Origin: Halichondria panicea
Taxonomy: Eukaryota; Porifera; Demospongiae; Suberitida; Halichondriidae
Length of the DNA stretch: 64,000 nt
Direction of reading: 5' to 3'
NCBI RefSeq assembly: GCF_963675165.1
Contig: NC_087384.1
Coordinates: forward strand, 6,559,182-6,623,181
Part shown: in pieces, positions 1 through 11,783 of the stretch
Position numbering within the stretch: the stretch's first letter is position 1
How the letters are laid out: each line of letters opens with the position of its first letter
Program-made: the position numbers and the translations under genes
Notes under the pieces: generated by a model
Database searches by the model: none
Told to the model about the DNA's origin: nothing
The model's input: the letters and a program-made list of their open reading frames with translations, nothing else

Positions 1-28
1 CACACACACACACACACACACACACACA
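1..28. repeat. CA dinucleotide microsatellite
   Basis: Uninterrupted CA repeat at the left edge, inside what appears to be the intron before the first visible CENPJ exon. Shorter CA runs lie at about 3103-3190, 4679-4696 and 5377-5399, the last two ending directly at splice acceptors of CENPJ exons. Confidence 0.95.
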
Positions 29-91
29 GTCCCCCAACCACCACCCTCCCCACAAGTCCACTGCATCACCTGCCCCTCAATCCTTCCTCAG

Positions 92-3000
92 GAGAGGCCA
101 GGGTATCGCCAGATTCAATATGAAATCTAAGACAAAGAAATCTTCCACAAACATGACCAAATCACTTCATAAAAAGCAAGAACCTCCAACAACACTTCAT
201 ATGCAGCATCAAGACCTCACTAAAATGGACTCTTTATCGTCAACTACACGCCCTGGACCGTGTGGGTCGGAGAATGGGCCACCATACTCTGAGAGGGTGT
301 GTGTGAGGAAGGTGGCTAGAGGAGGGGACCAGTACTGCAGTGTGGAGTCTCTCAGTCAACTACACGTGAGTTGCATGGTTTGTACACTGATACACAGTAT
401 CAAGAATAGAGTGAAATGTTTTATTTCTGAAATCCTACCTTTTAAACTCCGTCATTCAAAGCCCCCCCCCTAGGGGGTCATTCAAAGCTATTTACTAACC
501 TCCTGCCCCCCCCCCACAGGACCTGCCACGAGAGAGCACTCCTACAATGATCAGATGCTCCAGTGAAGACTCGTTCATCGTCAGAAAGACTGAGAGGTCA
601 AAGGTCAGTAGTAGCTTATAGCCGGTAAATATTCGGCCAATATTTTAGTTTAATACTCAGTCCCATGGGATCAATCATGCCATGAAGCATAATCGTCAAA
701 TTACAAATCACCATTACACTGGGTTCTTTTTTCTCGTGCAGTGGGAAGAGGATGAGTTGCGGGAATTTGAGCTACTGGAACAAGCAGCTGCTGAATTATC
801 TCTCCTGTCTCAGACGTCACAGAGTCACACCTCCACACATCACACACCGCCCACACCACAAGCACACAGTTCACAGCAATGGCTACCATCAATGTCACAC
901 CATCACGACCGCCATACATCCGTTTCACAAATCGAAAACGACGATACAGATGATGAAATCGACACTTCCCTTCCATTCACATACCATCCTAGAGATGAGG
1001 ATGACCTTGCAATCAAGAGTGATAATGAACTAGACAATACTCTGAGGGCCTCACCTCCGCCCACCACCTCATCACATTATCCGCCCACTACCTCCTCACA
1101 TTATCTGCCCACCACCTCTTTACATCCGCCCACCACCACCTCACTTGCAGCTGGCATCGATTTCAATGATGAGGAATCTTGGGATAGTTTTAACAAATCA
1201 TCGCCGGAGAAAACATCGTTGCGACCTTTAGACTTTCCCGAAGAGGGGGGACAATATTTGACCTCTGCTGGTGGAAGCACTGAAGATTTATTAGAGAGAG
1301 GTGATTCCAGCTCTACAGTTGCTGGTAATATTGAACACAGATTTGACGATTTTGCTCAGCCAAGAGGGCCTATAATTAGTGGTTCTATTGGGAAAACTAC
1401 TGGCCCAACTATAATACACGCGTCAGCACCTCCTGAAAATCGCTTCTACCCCCAGCCATCGCCACGGAGACACGATTATCCTTGTTCTATCGATCCCTCG
1501 GACAAACCAATACCGCCTCCGTCCGTTCTCATATCGAAACTATTCCCAGCTCTTCGTAAAACAACTGTCAAACCTCCTCCGATCATACAAACACCATCGC
1601 CAGTACAGAGTGTAGATGGGGATAGTGGTAAGGGGTCCTCAGTGACCTCTGTGACCTCTATAATGGGGGACGAGTTGCGACTGAAGCTGGCTCAGTTGGA
1701 GACAGAGATTGATAGGTACAGGTATGAGAATGGCCGCCTCGAGAGACTGAGGAGGGAGAAGGAAGAGGTGGGTACAATAACACTACATGTAACTAGGCTG
1801 TGATGTGTTAATATTACAAGTTTAAATTCTAGTTTTATATAGCATTGTAAGTGTAATATGTACATGTATAGTTATGCAGTAAACCTAATGCTACTGTGTG
1901 ATCAGCACTAGGCTTGTGAGTACAGTACATGTGCGGTAATAGTGTTTCGTCAGCATTGCAAGTGTGTGTGCAGTACTTCTAATGCTATTGTAGCAACAAT
2001 CTAAAACTTATCAACTTAAAGCATAGCGTGCATTATTGAAACAGAATGAATAATGTACATACTTGTATTTGTTGTGGTTAGGGACTGTCCCAGTTCAAGC
2101 AAGAGGTGGGGGAGTTCCAGCGACAGAAAGATGAGGATGTTCGACACTTCGAGGAATACAAGAGAGAGGAAATCAAGAAACTGAAGTGAGACAGTTTTTT
2201 TAGACACTTCTTGTGCTAACTGTCCTCTGTGTATAATCATGTATTCTGCGTTATGGTATGTACACTGACCCCTCCCCCTCCCTATGGCAGGAGAGAGCGT
2301 AAGGTGTTGGAAACCCACCAGCAGGAGGCCAAGACAGCACGAGACAAGAGGGACAAGGAGGAGATACAGCTACTCAAGAAACAAGTAAATGATGTGCATT
2401 CTCTGTAGTATCTACAAGCCAATGTTGATACATGTATGCCCCTAATAGAATCTCAGCAGCTTGCAATGTTCTTAGAAATCAAGTACATGCATGCTTGTAA
2501 CTATGTAGTAGCCGTTCGTTTATCATACCCCCCCCCCCCACCGCCCCAGCTCTCCAGTGCCAGGGAGGAGCTAGAGAAGAGGGAGTCACGGTGGAGCTCT
2601 ACCCTGGCCCGCCATCGCAAGAGAATGGAGGGACTAGAGGCTCGGAACAAAGAGCTACAAGACGATCTGAGAGTCATGGAGCAGGAGAGACTGTCATGGT
2701 GGCAGGAACAGGTGTGTGTGTGTGGGGAGGGGGTGGCAGGAACAGGTGTGTGTGTGTGGAGAGGGGGGGGGGGTTGAATACAAGGCTTGTGTAGTCTGAG
2801 CTACATTGTAGTGTGGTGTATTATGTGTAGGCTAATACATTGGGCGTGTACTTTGTAATTATGGGTACGGTGTGTGTTTCAGCTGCTGCATCCATTACTG
2901 TACATGTATGGGATTGTTGGTACACTATTGTTAATGTTTTGCAGATGGAAGAGAAAGAAAACAACAGAAGAACTAAAGTCAAGAATCAAAGTAAGTCTAT

Positions 3001-5538
3001 TAGATATCTGATTCTCTTACTCATCCTATATCGTAACAGTAGGTAATACATGTACAGGTGTGTGTTGTTTCTACCAGGTCTATTGCTATTGTCCATTCCT
3101 AAACACACACACACCCACACCCACACACACCCACACATAAACACATACATGTACACACATACACACCCACACATAAACACACACACACTAGGTCCTAGGG
3201 CTAAGACTACACTGAGAGAAACCAACACTACCACAAACACTCAACAAGCACCTCCTAAAACCAACTTCTCTAAATCTAAACTGAAAGTTCCTCCTCCTAA
3301 AATAAAAACAAATTCTCCTATGAAACAGATGACATTTGCCACAAGAAACACTCTCAAAGAAAGTCCAACAAAGCCTCAGATATCTGACAATAGTGAGTAT
3401 TCGCTCGGCTCTGGCAGTAAAGGACAAAAGAATGAAGTAGAGGAGTCATGTGATTCGTCAGAGCTGGAGATTGTGGATGTGATTAGCAGTGATTATGACA
3501 GGGGCAGGAGTGATAGTCCTCGTTACAGTGGCTACCAGTCAGACAGTGAGTTGTCAATGATGGCCGACGATATTGTGAGTGATGTGATGAGTGTGGAGGG
3601 GGTGGTCCACACACAGAGACAGAGACACTGGTCCTCACCAATCCTTGCTGCAACACCCACTCATAATATTATCAAGTGAGTCTAAAAAATTTCTCGTATG
3701 TTCAATTATTTTGGCTTTTTTGTAGAACTGCTAAAGCTGTCACCATCTCACCTCAACAATCTATGCCTGATGATGTCACTAGAATGAGCTCACCTGCTGC
3801 CAATGATGGAGTAATGGTGCGTGTGTGTGTGTTGTGTGTGTGCTTACGGTTCCTAAGCTATGTCTTAAGCTATGTAAGTACAGTAGTGTTCTTACTCAGC
3901 AATCATGACATGCCGAATGTGACAAATTCAAAGTCACTTTAGACTATTTTCATGAGGGCCAGTTTATTTCCCAGCCTAATTTGAGGCCAGAGAGGCCAGA
4001 GGCAAATTGTGTAAGTAACTTGTGTATTTACGTAGCTTGTATGGGATAATTAGATAAGATAAGATAATCTACTCACTCATCCATGCTGTACAAACAAGCA
4101 TTGCTAGAACTCCTTTTTTTTACTAACTTGATAGCCCCGTTTTCTATGTTTCTAGACCGAGACCACTCAGGCAGACGGGTCAAAGGTCATTCAGTTCAGC
4201 AACGGCACACGGAAGGTCCTGAGCTCTGATAGTAAATCTCTGTCCGTCTATTTCTTCAATGGAGACATCAAACACGTGAAGTCTGACCAAACAATAGTGA
4301 GTACTTTATATGTGTGGATTATGTTAGGACCTTGCTAATGATAATTGTGGCATAAATAATTCAATAGTGGTCCTTATTATAATTATATAGGCTGAGCAAT
4401 TGGTTGTGATATGTATTCATGGGTACAAGATATTGCCTCGGGGTGATTATCAAAGCTCTTCAATTACTCCAGGTATATTACTATGCCGACACTCGGACCA
4501 CTCACACCACTCACACTGATGGCCTGCAAGTACTGGACTTCCCAAAGTGAGTGGAAGAGTCACTTTGGGCCTGAACTGTTAGATTTGTACTTTTTCTTTT
4601 CTGCACTGCCGGCCTGATCACTGTAGTTGTAATGCAAGTAAAGTTTTGACAAATCTTTAAGTATTTTTTACCCCCCCCACACACACACACACACAGCCAT
4701 CAGACTGAGAAACACTACCCTGATGGCATCAAAGAGATCACTTTCCCAGACAAGACGGTCAAGATCATCCACCCCTCAGGAGAGGAGGAAAGCCTCTTCA
4801 CCGACGGCAACACTCAGCGGCTCTATCCAAACGGGGACCTTGTGATACAGTTCGCTAATGGACAGAGAGAGCTACACACTAAGGAATATAAGGTGGATCA
4901 TTGGCAGTGCAATTACTTCTGTATGACAACTACTTCTGTGTGATATTTTAAAATTTCTCATTTCAGGGGATCAAGTTTACACAACTTGTTATGAAGCTGT
5001 GCATTGGGGAATTCCCCTTTGCATTCTACAAATAGGGGAAATCCCATTGCCTGCAGCTCTCCTGTACAATATTGCACATGCACACAACATTATTAGTTTT
5101 GTGTGAACTCTCTATAAGACAGTCACAATTACTTCTGTAATGTAAGTAGTCTAATTATGTGCATTAGGGGTGCAAGATCGTCTTAAGGCCACCCCATTAA
5201 ATTGGACGTGCTGCCAATGGACCTAGTAGCCCAAGAATCAAATCTGCTCATTCTCACCTAACACTTCGAATTTTTAACTCTGAAAATTTGTGCTTAACAT
5301 GTTTACTACACTTCTACCTTTTGCTCATAAAGAGACGGTCCTGCAAAAAAAAAGACAGTCACATGACCCCCCCCCCCCACACACACACACACACGCACAG
5401 AGGAGAGAGTACCCTGATGGTACCATAAAGACAGTGTACCCCAACGGGAAACAGGAGACAAGATACTCATCGGGCAGAGTGAGGATTAAGGACAAGACTG
5501 GGAGAGTGGTCGTGGAGAAGTTGGAACTCAACACTTGA
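92..5538 (+). CDS. CENPJ: Centromere protein J / CPAP (SAS-4), 5' partial, 13 exons seen
   Basis: CPAP/SAS-4 proteins are centriole components that control centriole length; the C-terminal G-box (TCP10_C) binds STIL/Ana2-type partners (family knowledge). Exons read from splice sites: 92-365, 520-603, 742-1767, 2082-2185, 2291-2384, 2550-2711, 2945-2990, 3192-3675, 3726-3816, 4156-4296, 4473-4546, 4697-4892, 5401-5538, about 970 codons. The third exon is Ser/Thr/Pro-rich and ends in a coiled coil. Exons four to six are charged coiled coil ([20 protein letters not shown]). The last four exons are the repeated beta-hairpin G-box, with YPDG, YPNG and FxNG turns, ending [10 protein letters not shown]. 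The first visible exon is preceded by an acceptor, so its internal Met is not taken as the start; the N-terminus lies outside the window. Exon limits are by eye. The gene runs tail-to-tail with R1, 296 bases apart. Confidence 0.88.
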
Positions 5539-5834
5539 ACATTTGATTAATAATTATAGGCAGCTGTTGTAGCACTTTTACTTAAGAAGATTTATTTGTG
5601 TTTTACATTTCCATGGAGAAATATTTCATCATTATCTTGCTCAGCTTCAAAGTAACGTAGTTTATAATTATACGTGCATTATACACTGCAATCAGCAATA
5701 TGTATAATTTTATGGCATACATGTTTACGTTGAGTAAAAAAACATTTTAAAAGTATAGCTATGACAGCTAGGAAGCATTGCACGTTACAGTAAATTCTTG
5801 TAATACAGAGTCATATAATTATATAGTTCAGTTC
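5539..5834. other. Convergent 3' intergenic region, CENPJ / R1
   Basis: Both flanking genes end here. The right part, from about 5605, recurs at 31965-32200 before R6, so it belongs to a segmental duplication. On the minus strand an AATAAA hexamer near 5590 could serve R1 polyadenylation, about 240 bases past its stop. No coding sequence seen. Confidence 0.6.
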
Positions 5835-8712
5835 TCATGTACGGGTGGTGATGGTTTGAATAGTTTCGTAAGTGTTGTCATCCTCCCTCTGGAAGCTCAG
5901 CGGCTGGTACGCCCCCTCCTCCTGAGATGCCCCATCCCCTCCAAACGGCAGGAACTCGTACTGATCTTCCTCATCATTCTTCCTGATTGGCTCGTACTGT
6001 CCCTCTGAATTATTAGCCACGTCTGTCCCAGCGTCTCTTGTCTCAAAGGCCAGGTCTTGGTAGGCTGAGACTTCTTGTTCTTTGTAAGTCTTGGGGGGGA
6101 TCAATGGATGGTAGATCTTCTCATTGCTTTGCTGGCCAGGTTGAGTGATGGGTGGAGTAGCTATCAGCATCATTGGCTTCTTCTCTCGCTGTTTTTTGTT
6201 CATTGCAATCCCTCTCGAAGCAAGCATTGGTTTCTCATATCGTATATCCACCTCTTCTTTGTACACGTGTCTGTGTGATGTGTCGTTGTTTTGTGGAGCA
6301 CTTTTCAATGTACTGCTTTTCTCTTTGAGCTCTATACCTTCAGGAACATCGTACACTGGATCTGCAGTGCTGCAGTGAGTAAATCAAGACAGGCAATCGT
6401 ATTAACGTTATGAATACCACCCACATACACAGTGAAAAAGGTTACCTTTCAGGACTGTATGCACTCAATCAATACTAAAAATAATGGTGTTAAAGTTTGC
6501 AGTGGGTATTACCTTTGTTGACCTTGAGGAGTCACTTGTTTACTTCTCCTCTTGTAACAACAGCAACAGGAAATGCATGTTATTACAATTCCCAAAAGTA
6601 GCAACACTGCTAGCAGTGCTCCAGCAGATACAACTGTCACCAGGTTACTCCCAGTTTGTGTTAACGTTGATAAAGGTAGTTCTATAGTAGAAAAAAGTTA
6701 TAATAAAAATACCCGTTACATTGTCAATGCACGTTTATCTACTCCTGACAGTACCTATGGCTGTCACAACAATGATACATTGATGTAGTCCAACGCCCAC
6801 TGAGTTCCCTGCTGAAACACAGCAACTGTAGTTGGTATTGGCAATAAGACCAAACACTTCCACAGAGGTATTGTATGCTCGTTGTATCTCCACGTCGTGG
6901 TGTGCTGATGTGCAGTGGATACTGTAGAACAGGATAGCTTGTCCATAGCTCTCAGCTGGCTCTGTCCAAGTCAGCCTGATGCCGTTAGTGTAGGCCGAAA
7001 CTGTAGCAACTTCTTGTGGTTCAGTAGGAGAACCTGTATGAAAGATCAATAGCTTGTTCATGCTGTATCAACATACCTCGCTCTGTCCTTGCATCCACAC
7101 AAGTTTTATTTCCTTCACCAGCTTCATTAGTAGCAGAGATGCAGCAAGTGTAGTTGGTCAATTCTCGGAGGTTGCTCACAGTTTCTAGTCCGTCAGCAGT
7201 GGTATTCAAGCTCACAATAGTTCCATCAGCTGGCAGGCATGTAATCGTGTAGTGGGAGATGATACCACCATTGATAGGTTGTGGTCTAGACCACTCTAGT
7301 TGAATGGACTTGTATGTGATGTCAGTGATGTTGACCAAAAGAGGTGTAGTAGGGAGACCTGAATGGGTGCTAGCATACATTACGACAATTGAAATCATAC
7401 CTGGAGGAGTAGTCGCATTCACGCAACTTGGGACACTACGATACCAGGCAACATTCACTGTGACACAGCATTCGTATCTTGTGAACACACTCAGTCCAGT
7501 CAAGTTAACAGCAGTTTCTGTGATGCTGTATATACGTCTAGAGCTGACCCAAGGTCTAGTCTGTGTCCCACACACCACATAATATTCACCGTATCGTTCA
7601 TAGATTTGTTTTGGCTCCAGCCACTCAATTAGCAGTGACGTTTGTCCTGAAGGCTTGACTGTCACGTTTCTTGGAGGGCTGGGGGTAGCTGTAATTTAAT
7701 AATAATAAAAAGGAATCTCACAAGAAATAAAGAGCACTCACGTCCATACACATAGCTAGCAGGACCTACTCCAGCACTGTTGTTACCAGAAACACGGCAA
7801 TAGAAGATGCAAGAATTGAAATTATCATCATCATAAGGATCATGGAATGTCACATTTGATGAATGACTTGGAGTCTCTTCCATGAAATAATAAGACCTAT
7901 AACATGATATATAGTCAGAACAGATAATCCTGTATCCATCCACATCGGTACAGTTGCCCATGTCTGGAGGTAACCAGGACACTTGAATGGAGGAAGAGTT
8001 AATGAAAGTGATCTCCACATTTGTTGGCCTTTTAGGGGCTAATACATGGAAATTATTATGATGAGATTTGGGTTCATGGATGTATATTGACTTACTTGAA
8101 TAACAAGACACTCCGGCCCCAACGTCGCTGCCACAGTTACTTGAATACCTAGTCACAGAACACCCGCTCAGTGTAGCTTCATCTCCAGTGCAGTCGACTT
8201 CATTGATACGTCTTGGAATATAGTCCTGATAACTCTGACCTGTTACAAAGCGTCCTAGAATGGAAAAACGGCAAGAGATTTTACGATCTATTGCAGTTGT
8301 AAATTTATACAACATACAAATCTATAGCGTATCAATGCAACCTACCATCATGCCAACATACCTCCTTGCTGACAAAATCCCAGTTCTCGACACACCACTC
8401 GAGTCTCTTCAATCCCCCAGTTGTCTTGACACGGAGTGTACCAATATCTACCGTCACAAATATCCACTCTCCCCTCTCTAGAGCTTGGTCCGTCTGCTAA
8501 CCTGATCTCTCCTTCTACGGAACATCTAGTATGACCTCCTCTGTGATAGCAATGCAATCGTATCTGTACAAGATATCTAGAGAGTTATTTATTCTTGCAT
8601 ATCTAGATATAGATACAAATTACAAAGCATAAAAGAGTCAGGCTTACTTCACTTGACAGATACCAGCTACGAGCAAGATTGAAATTGTGTAAAGTTGCTG
8701 TCTCTTAGCCAT
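5835..8712 (-). CDS. R1: type I receptor, SRCR + 4 FN3 + TM + tyrosine-rich tail
   Basis: Nine exons read on the minus strand: 8712-8648, 8525-8362, 8254-8096, 8038-7742, 7688-7401, 7358-7077, 7033-6755, 6681-6513, 6369-5835. They join in frame to 2238 bases (745 residues plus stop), so this copy looks intact. Order: signal peptide (MAKRQQLYTISILLVAGICQ), one SRCR domain split over two exons, four FN3 domains each on one exon of length divisible by three, a hydrophobic TM segment followed by a Cys cluster and Lys/Arg, and a tail of about 178 residues. The tail carries YDVP, YEKP, YQPL, YQDL, YEPI, YEFL, YQPL and YETI. SRCR and FN3 are established ligand-binding and adhesion modules; a signalling receptor role is inferred. 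R1 is the first receptor after CENPJ. Ligand unknown. Confidence 0.85.
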
Positions 8713-8792
8713 AGTTGATGATTCCTTGTGTTGCAAGGTTTGTAACTTCGTTTTTATGAGGATATGGATTGTTTACTATACTTAGCTCAGAG

Positions 8793-8806
8793 CATGAATA
8801 TCATTA
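8793..8806 (-). promoter_or_regulatory. Conserved upstream box, R1
   Basis: Minus-strand TAATGATATTCATG, about 80-95 bases upstream of the R1 ATG. The same or nearly the same box lies upstream of R2, R4, R5, R6, R8, R10 and R12. Conservation is visible; binding factor and function are unknown. Confidence 0.45.
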
Positions 8807-8934
8807 AGTTCCACCGTATACGGGTACATGGGTGGGGCTGACTTCTGTCTGCTAGTTCATGTAAGCCAATAACTATGCAACCAATAAACTGTGCACAAAA
8901 CACACAAAGTTAAGAGTTTAGTACAAGTCATAGT

Positions 8935-9072
8935 TCATTTCTCATGTACGGGTGGTGGTGGTTTGAATAGTTTCGTAAGTGTTGTCATCCTGCGTCTGGA
9001 AGCTCAGTGGTTGGTACGCCCCCTCCTCCTGAGATACCCCACCCCCTCCAAACGACAGAAACTCGTACTACT
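8935..9072 (-). pseudogene. Orphan 3' fragment of a receptor tail exon
   Basis: Reads in frame as the last 40 or so residues of the common tail (YEFLSFGGGG, YQPLSF, YETIQ, then TTTTRT and a stop) but has no TM exon or ectodomain attached. On its right it breaks into intergenic sequence shared with the flanks of R3, R9 and R11. It is a leftover of a deleted or partly duplicated receptor copy between R1 and R2. Confidence 0.75.
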
Positions 9073-9577
9073 TATAGACCGATCATTGTATTGTATGTGT
9101 ACATAATATCGTAAAAACATCAAACATAATTATATAGTTTCACAAGCTCGTCTTGAAGCCCCTCCTTAAGATACACCACCTCCAAATTACAGTGGCTCAT
9201 ACTGCCCTTTTCTGGCAGTTTCTGTATACTGATCCTCGAAGCCTTTATTTTGATAACGTACTTCTCTAGTGTGGTATGATCTAGTTACTTGCAGGGGATA
9301 GAGAATATTGTGGACATATTATAGTCCCAGGTTTTATAGTGTAAGTCAGATACACCCACTAATCAATAAAGCACATACATTGTCAAAGACTTCACTGACA
9401 TCATGGCAGTTTGTGATCTTATTGGTTTACAGTTGTGGCATCAAAATACAGCAAACCAACACATGTGGAAAATAAAAGAGTGTACAAAAAAACACCACTC
9501 AAGCATCAATGCAACACACAACATACACAGAACAAATATTCATATTAATACAGTCAACAAAAGTCATAGTTCATTTC
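9073..9577. other. R1-R2 intergenic with an older decayed tail
   Basis: Minus-strand text around 9130-9260 still resembles the YEPLSFGGG part of the tail but is broken by stops. The rest, about 9290-9570, matches the intergenic sequence before R4, R10 and R12. No gene seen. Confidence 0.6.
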
Positions 9578-10892
9578 TCATGTACGGGTGGTGGTAGTTT
9601 CGTAAGTGTTGTCGTCCTCCCTCTGGAAGCTCAGTGGTTGGTATGCCCCCTCCTCCTGAGATGCCCCACCCCCTCCAAACGACAGGGGCTCGTACTGATC
9701 GTCCTCATCATTCTTCTTGATTGGCTCGTACTGTCCCTCTGAATTATTAGCCACGTCTGTCCCAGCGTCTCTTATCTCAAAGGCCAGGTCTTGATAGGCC
9801 GAGACTTCTTGTTGTTCTTTGTAAGTCTTGGGAGGGATCAATGGCTGGTAGATCTTCTCACTGCTTTGCTGGCCAGATTGAATGATGGGTGGAGTAGCTA
9901 TCGGCATCATTGGCTTCTTCTCTCTCTGTTTTTTGTTCGTTGCAATCCCTCTCGAAGCAAGCACAGGTTTCTCATATCGTATATCCACCTCTTCTTTGTA
10001 CACGTGTCTGTGTGATGTTGTGTCGTTGTTTTGTGGATCACTTCTCAACGTACTGCCTTTCTCTTTGAGCTCTATATCTTCAGGAACATCGTACACTGGA
10101 TCTGCAGTGCTGCAGCAAGTACAAGCAATTACATTGTTATGGATACCGTTGGAGTACATCAATGGGAATGAAAAAGGTTACCTTTCAGTACTATATAGGA
10201 CTGTATACACAATCAAAAATAATGGTGGAACACTGTGTTTGTAAGCGGGTATTACCTTTGTTGACCTTGAAGAGTCACTTGTTTGCTCGTTCTTCTCTTG
10301 TAACAACAACAACAGGTTATGCATGTTATCACAATACACAGAAGTAGCAACACTGCTAGCAGTACTCCAGCAGACACAGCTGTCACTAGGTTACTGCCAG
10401 ATTGTGGTTGTTCTGTATAGTGAATAATAACTATAATATCCTTTCAATGCATATACATATCGTACCAGTACTTATAGCAGTCATGACAACGATACATTGA
10501 TGTAGTCCAACGGCCACCACTGAGTTCCCTGCTGCTGAAACACAGCAAGTGTAGTTGGTGTTGGCATTAAGACCAGACACTTCCACAGAGGTATTGTATG
10601 CTCGTTGTATCTCTGCATCGTGGTGTGCTGATGTGCAGTTGATACTGTAGAACAGGATAGCTTGTCCATAGCTCTCAGCTGGCTCAGTCCAAGTCAGCGT
10701 GATGCTGGTGGTATTGGAAATCACGTTAAGGTCTTCTGGTTCAGTTGGAGGAGCTGTGTTATTGTGCATGCATGCATGGCAATTGCAATTGACATAATCC
10801 TAATAATACACTAAAAAGGTATCTGTTCATGCAGCACATACCTGCATTTGTTTATGCATCAGAGCATGCGCTTCTTCCTTCACCAGCTTGAT

Positions 10893-11514
10893 TAGTAGCT
10901 GAGTATAGCCTCGATTCAAGGCCGATTAAAATACAGCCTGGTACCTATTGCAGGGGTGATAGTGCGCATGCGCTTCAAATTACCCAGAATATGGGTAATC
11001 GTACTACGAACGTAAAACCTTAGTAAATTACACAGGAAATTAGTCCGTTTACTAAAAATATGTTCCGTAATACTTTATCTCTACGACTGAGTTCTGTAAA
11101 GCTGTGGCTTATACCGTCTATTGCGTTGGTCTAGAAGGCTTGAACACTAGTTTTAAGACAGAAGAGGCTCTCATCTACGTCTAGGATGGTCCTATAGCCG
11201 GGTTGTCTTCGCAAGTAGCAGTTTGAGGCACCATACACTTCCCATAGCCTGTACAGATCCAAGGTAAGACATCCTGACCATACAACCGTCATAGAGGTAG
11301 ATGAGAGCCTCTTCTGGCTTCAGACTAGTATAAAAGCCTTCTGGAACAACGCAATAGAGAGCTAAGCTGATGCACAAAGATAGAAAATAGATGAGAGAAA
11401 GAAAAAGGGGATTCCCCAGATTCTGGAGAATAAACTAACGCATGCGCACTATCACCCCTGCAATAGGTACCAGGCCGTATTTTAATCGGCCTGGAATCGA
11501 GGCTAGTAGCTGAG
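10893..11514. mobile_element. Inverted-repeat (foldback) element inside R2 FN3 exon
   Basis: Element about 10904-11503 with roughly 65-base terminal inverted repeats (tagcctcgattc at the left, gaatcgaggcta at the right). It is flanked by an 11-base direct repeat, tagtagctgag, at 10893-10903 and 11504-11514 (9 bases if the outer TA belongs to the element). Sister genes have the uninterrupted site, for example near 14850. A second inverted pair lies inside (about 11129-11180 with 11290-11345). No transposase, so non-autonomous; family uncertain. Confidence 0.8.
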
Positions 11515-11763
11515 ATACAACACGTGTAGTCAGTGAATGGTCGGAGGTTGCTCACATCCACACTACTGTTAACAGTTGTGCTGATCCAGACATTGTTGAG
11601 GTTCTGTATGCATGTTATCTGGTAGTACAGTAGTGTTCCATAAATGTGTAACGGTTTTGACCATTCCAGTTTAAAGGATGTGCTGGTTATTTTAGTTATA
11701 CCAACATCAACTGGCTTCATTGATGGTGCTGTATGGAGCATTACCAATTAAGTATTATTTAAA

Positions 11764-11783
11764 AGCACACACACACACACACA
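11764..11783. repeat. CA microsatellite at R2 FN3-1/FN3-2 intron
   Basis: Short CA run in the intron beside the FN3-1 donor; a longer version is at the same place in R6 (about 34900-34928). Confidence 0.8.

Noticed and set aside
682..976. Separate genes in other frames over the large CENPJ exon
   Set aside because: They overlap the exon with clear CENPJ coding context and show no domain or splice support.
3050..3240. Thr/His-rich reading frame from the CA repeat
   Set aside because: Produced by translating a microsatellite within an intron.
6075..6378. Plus-strand hydrophobic reading frames opposite each receptor tail (MMGGVAIGIIGFFSL type), repeated at every copy
   Set aside because: They recur only because the minus-strand tail exon recurs; no start context, splice sites or conservation independent of the tail.
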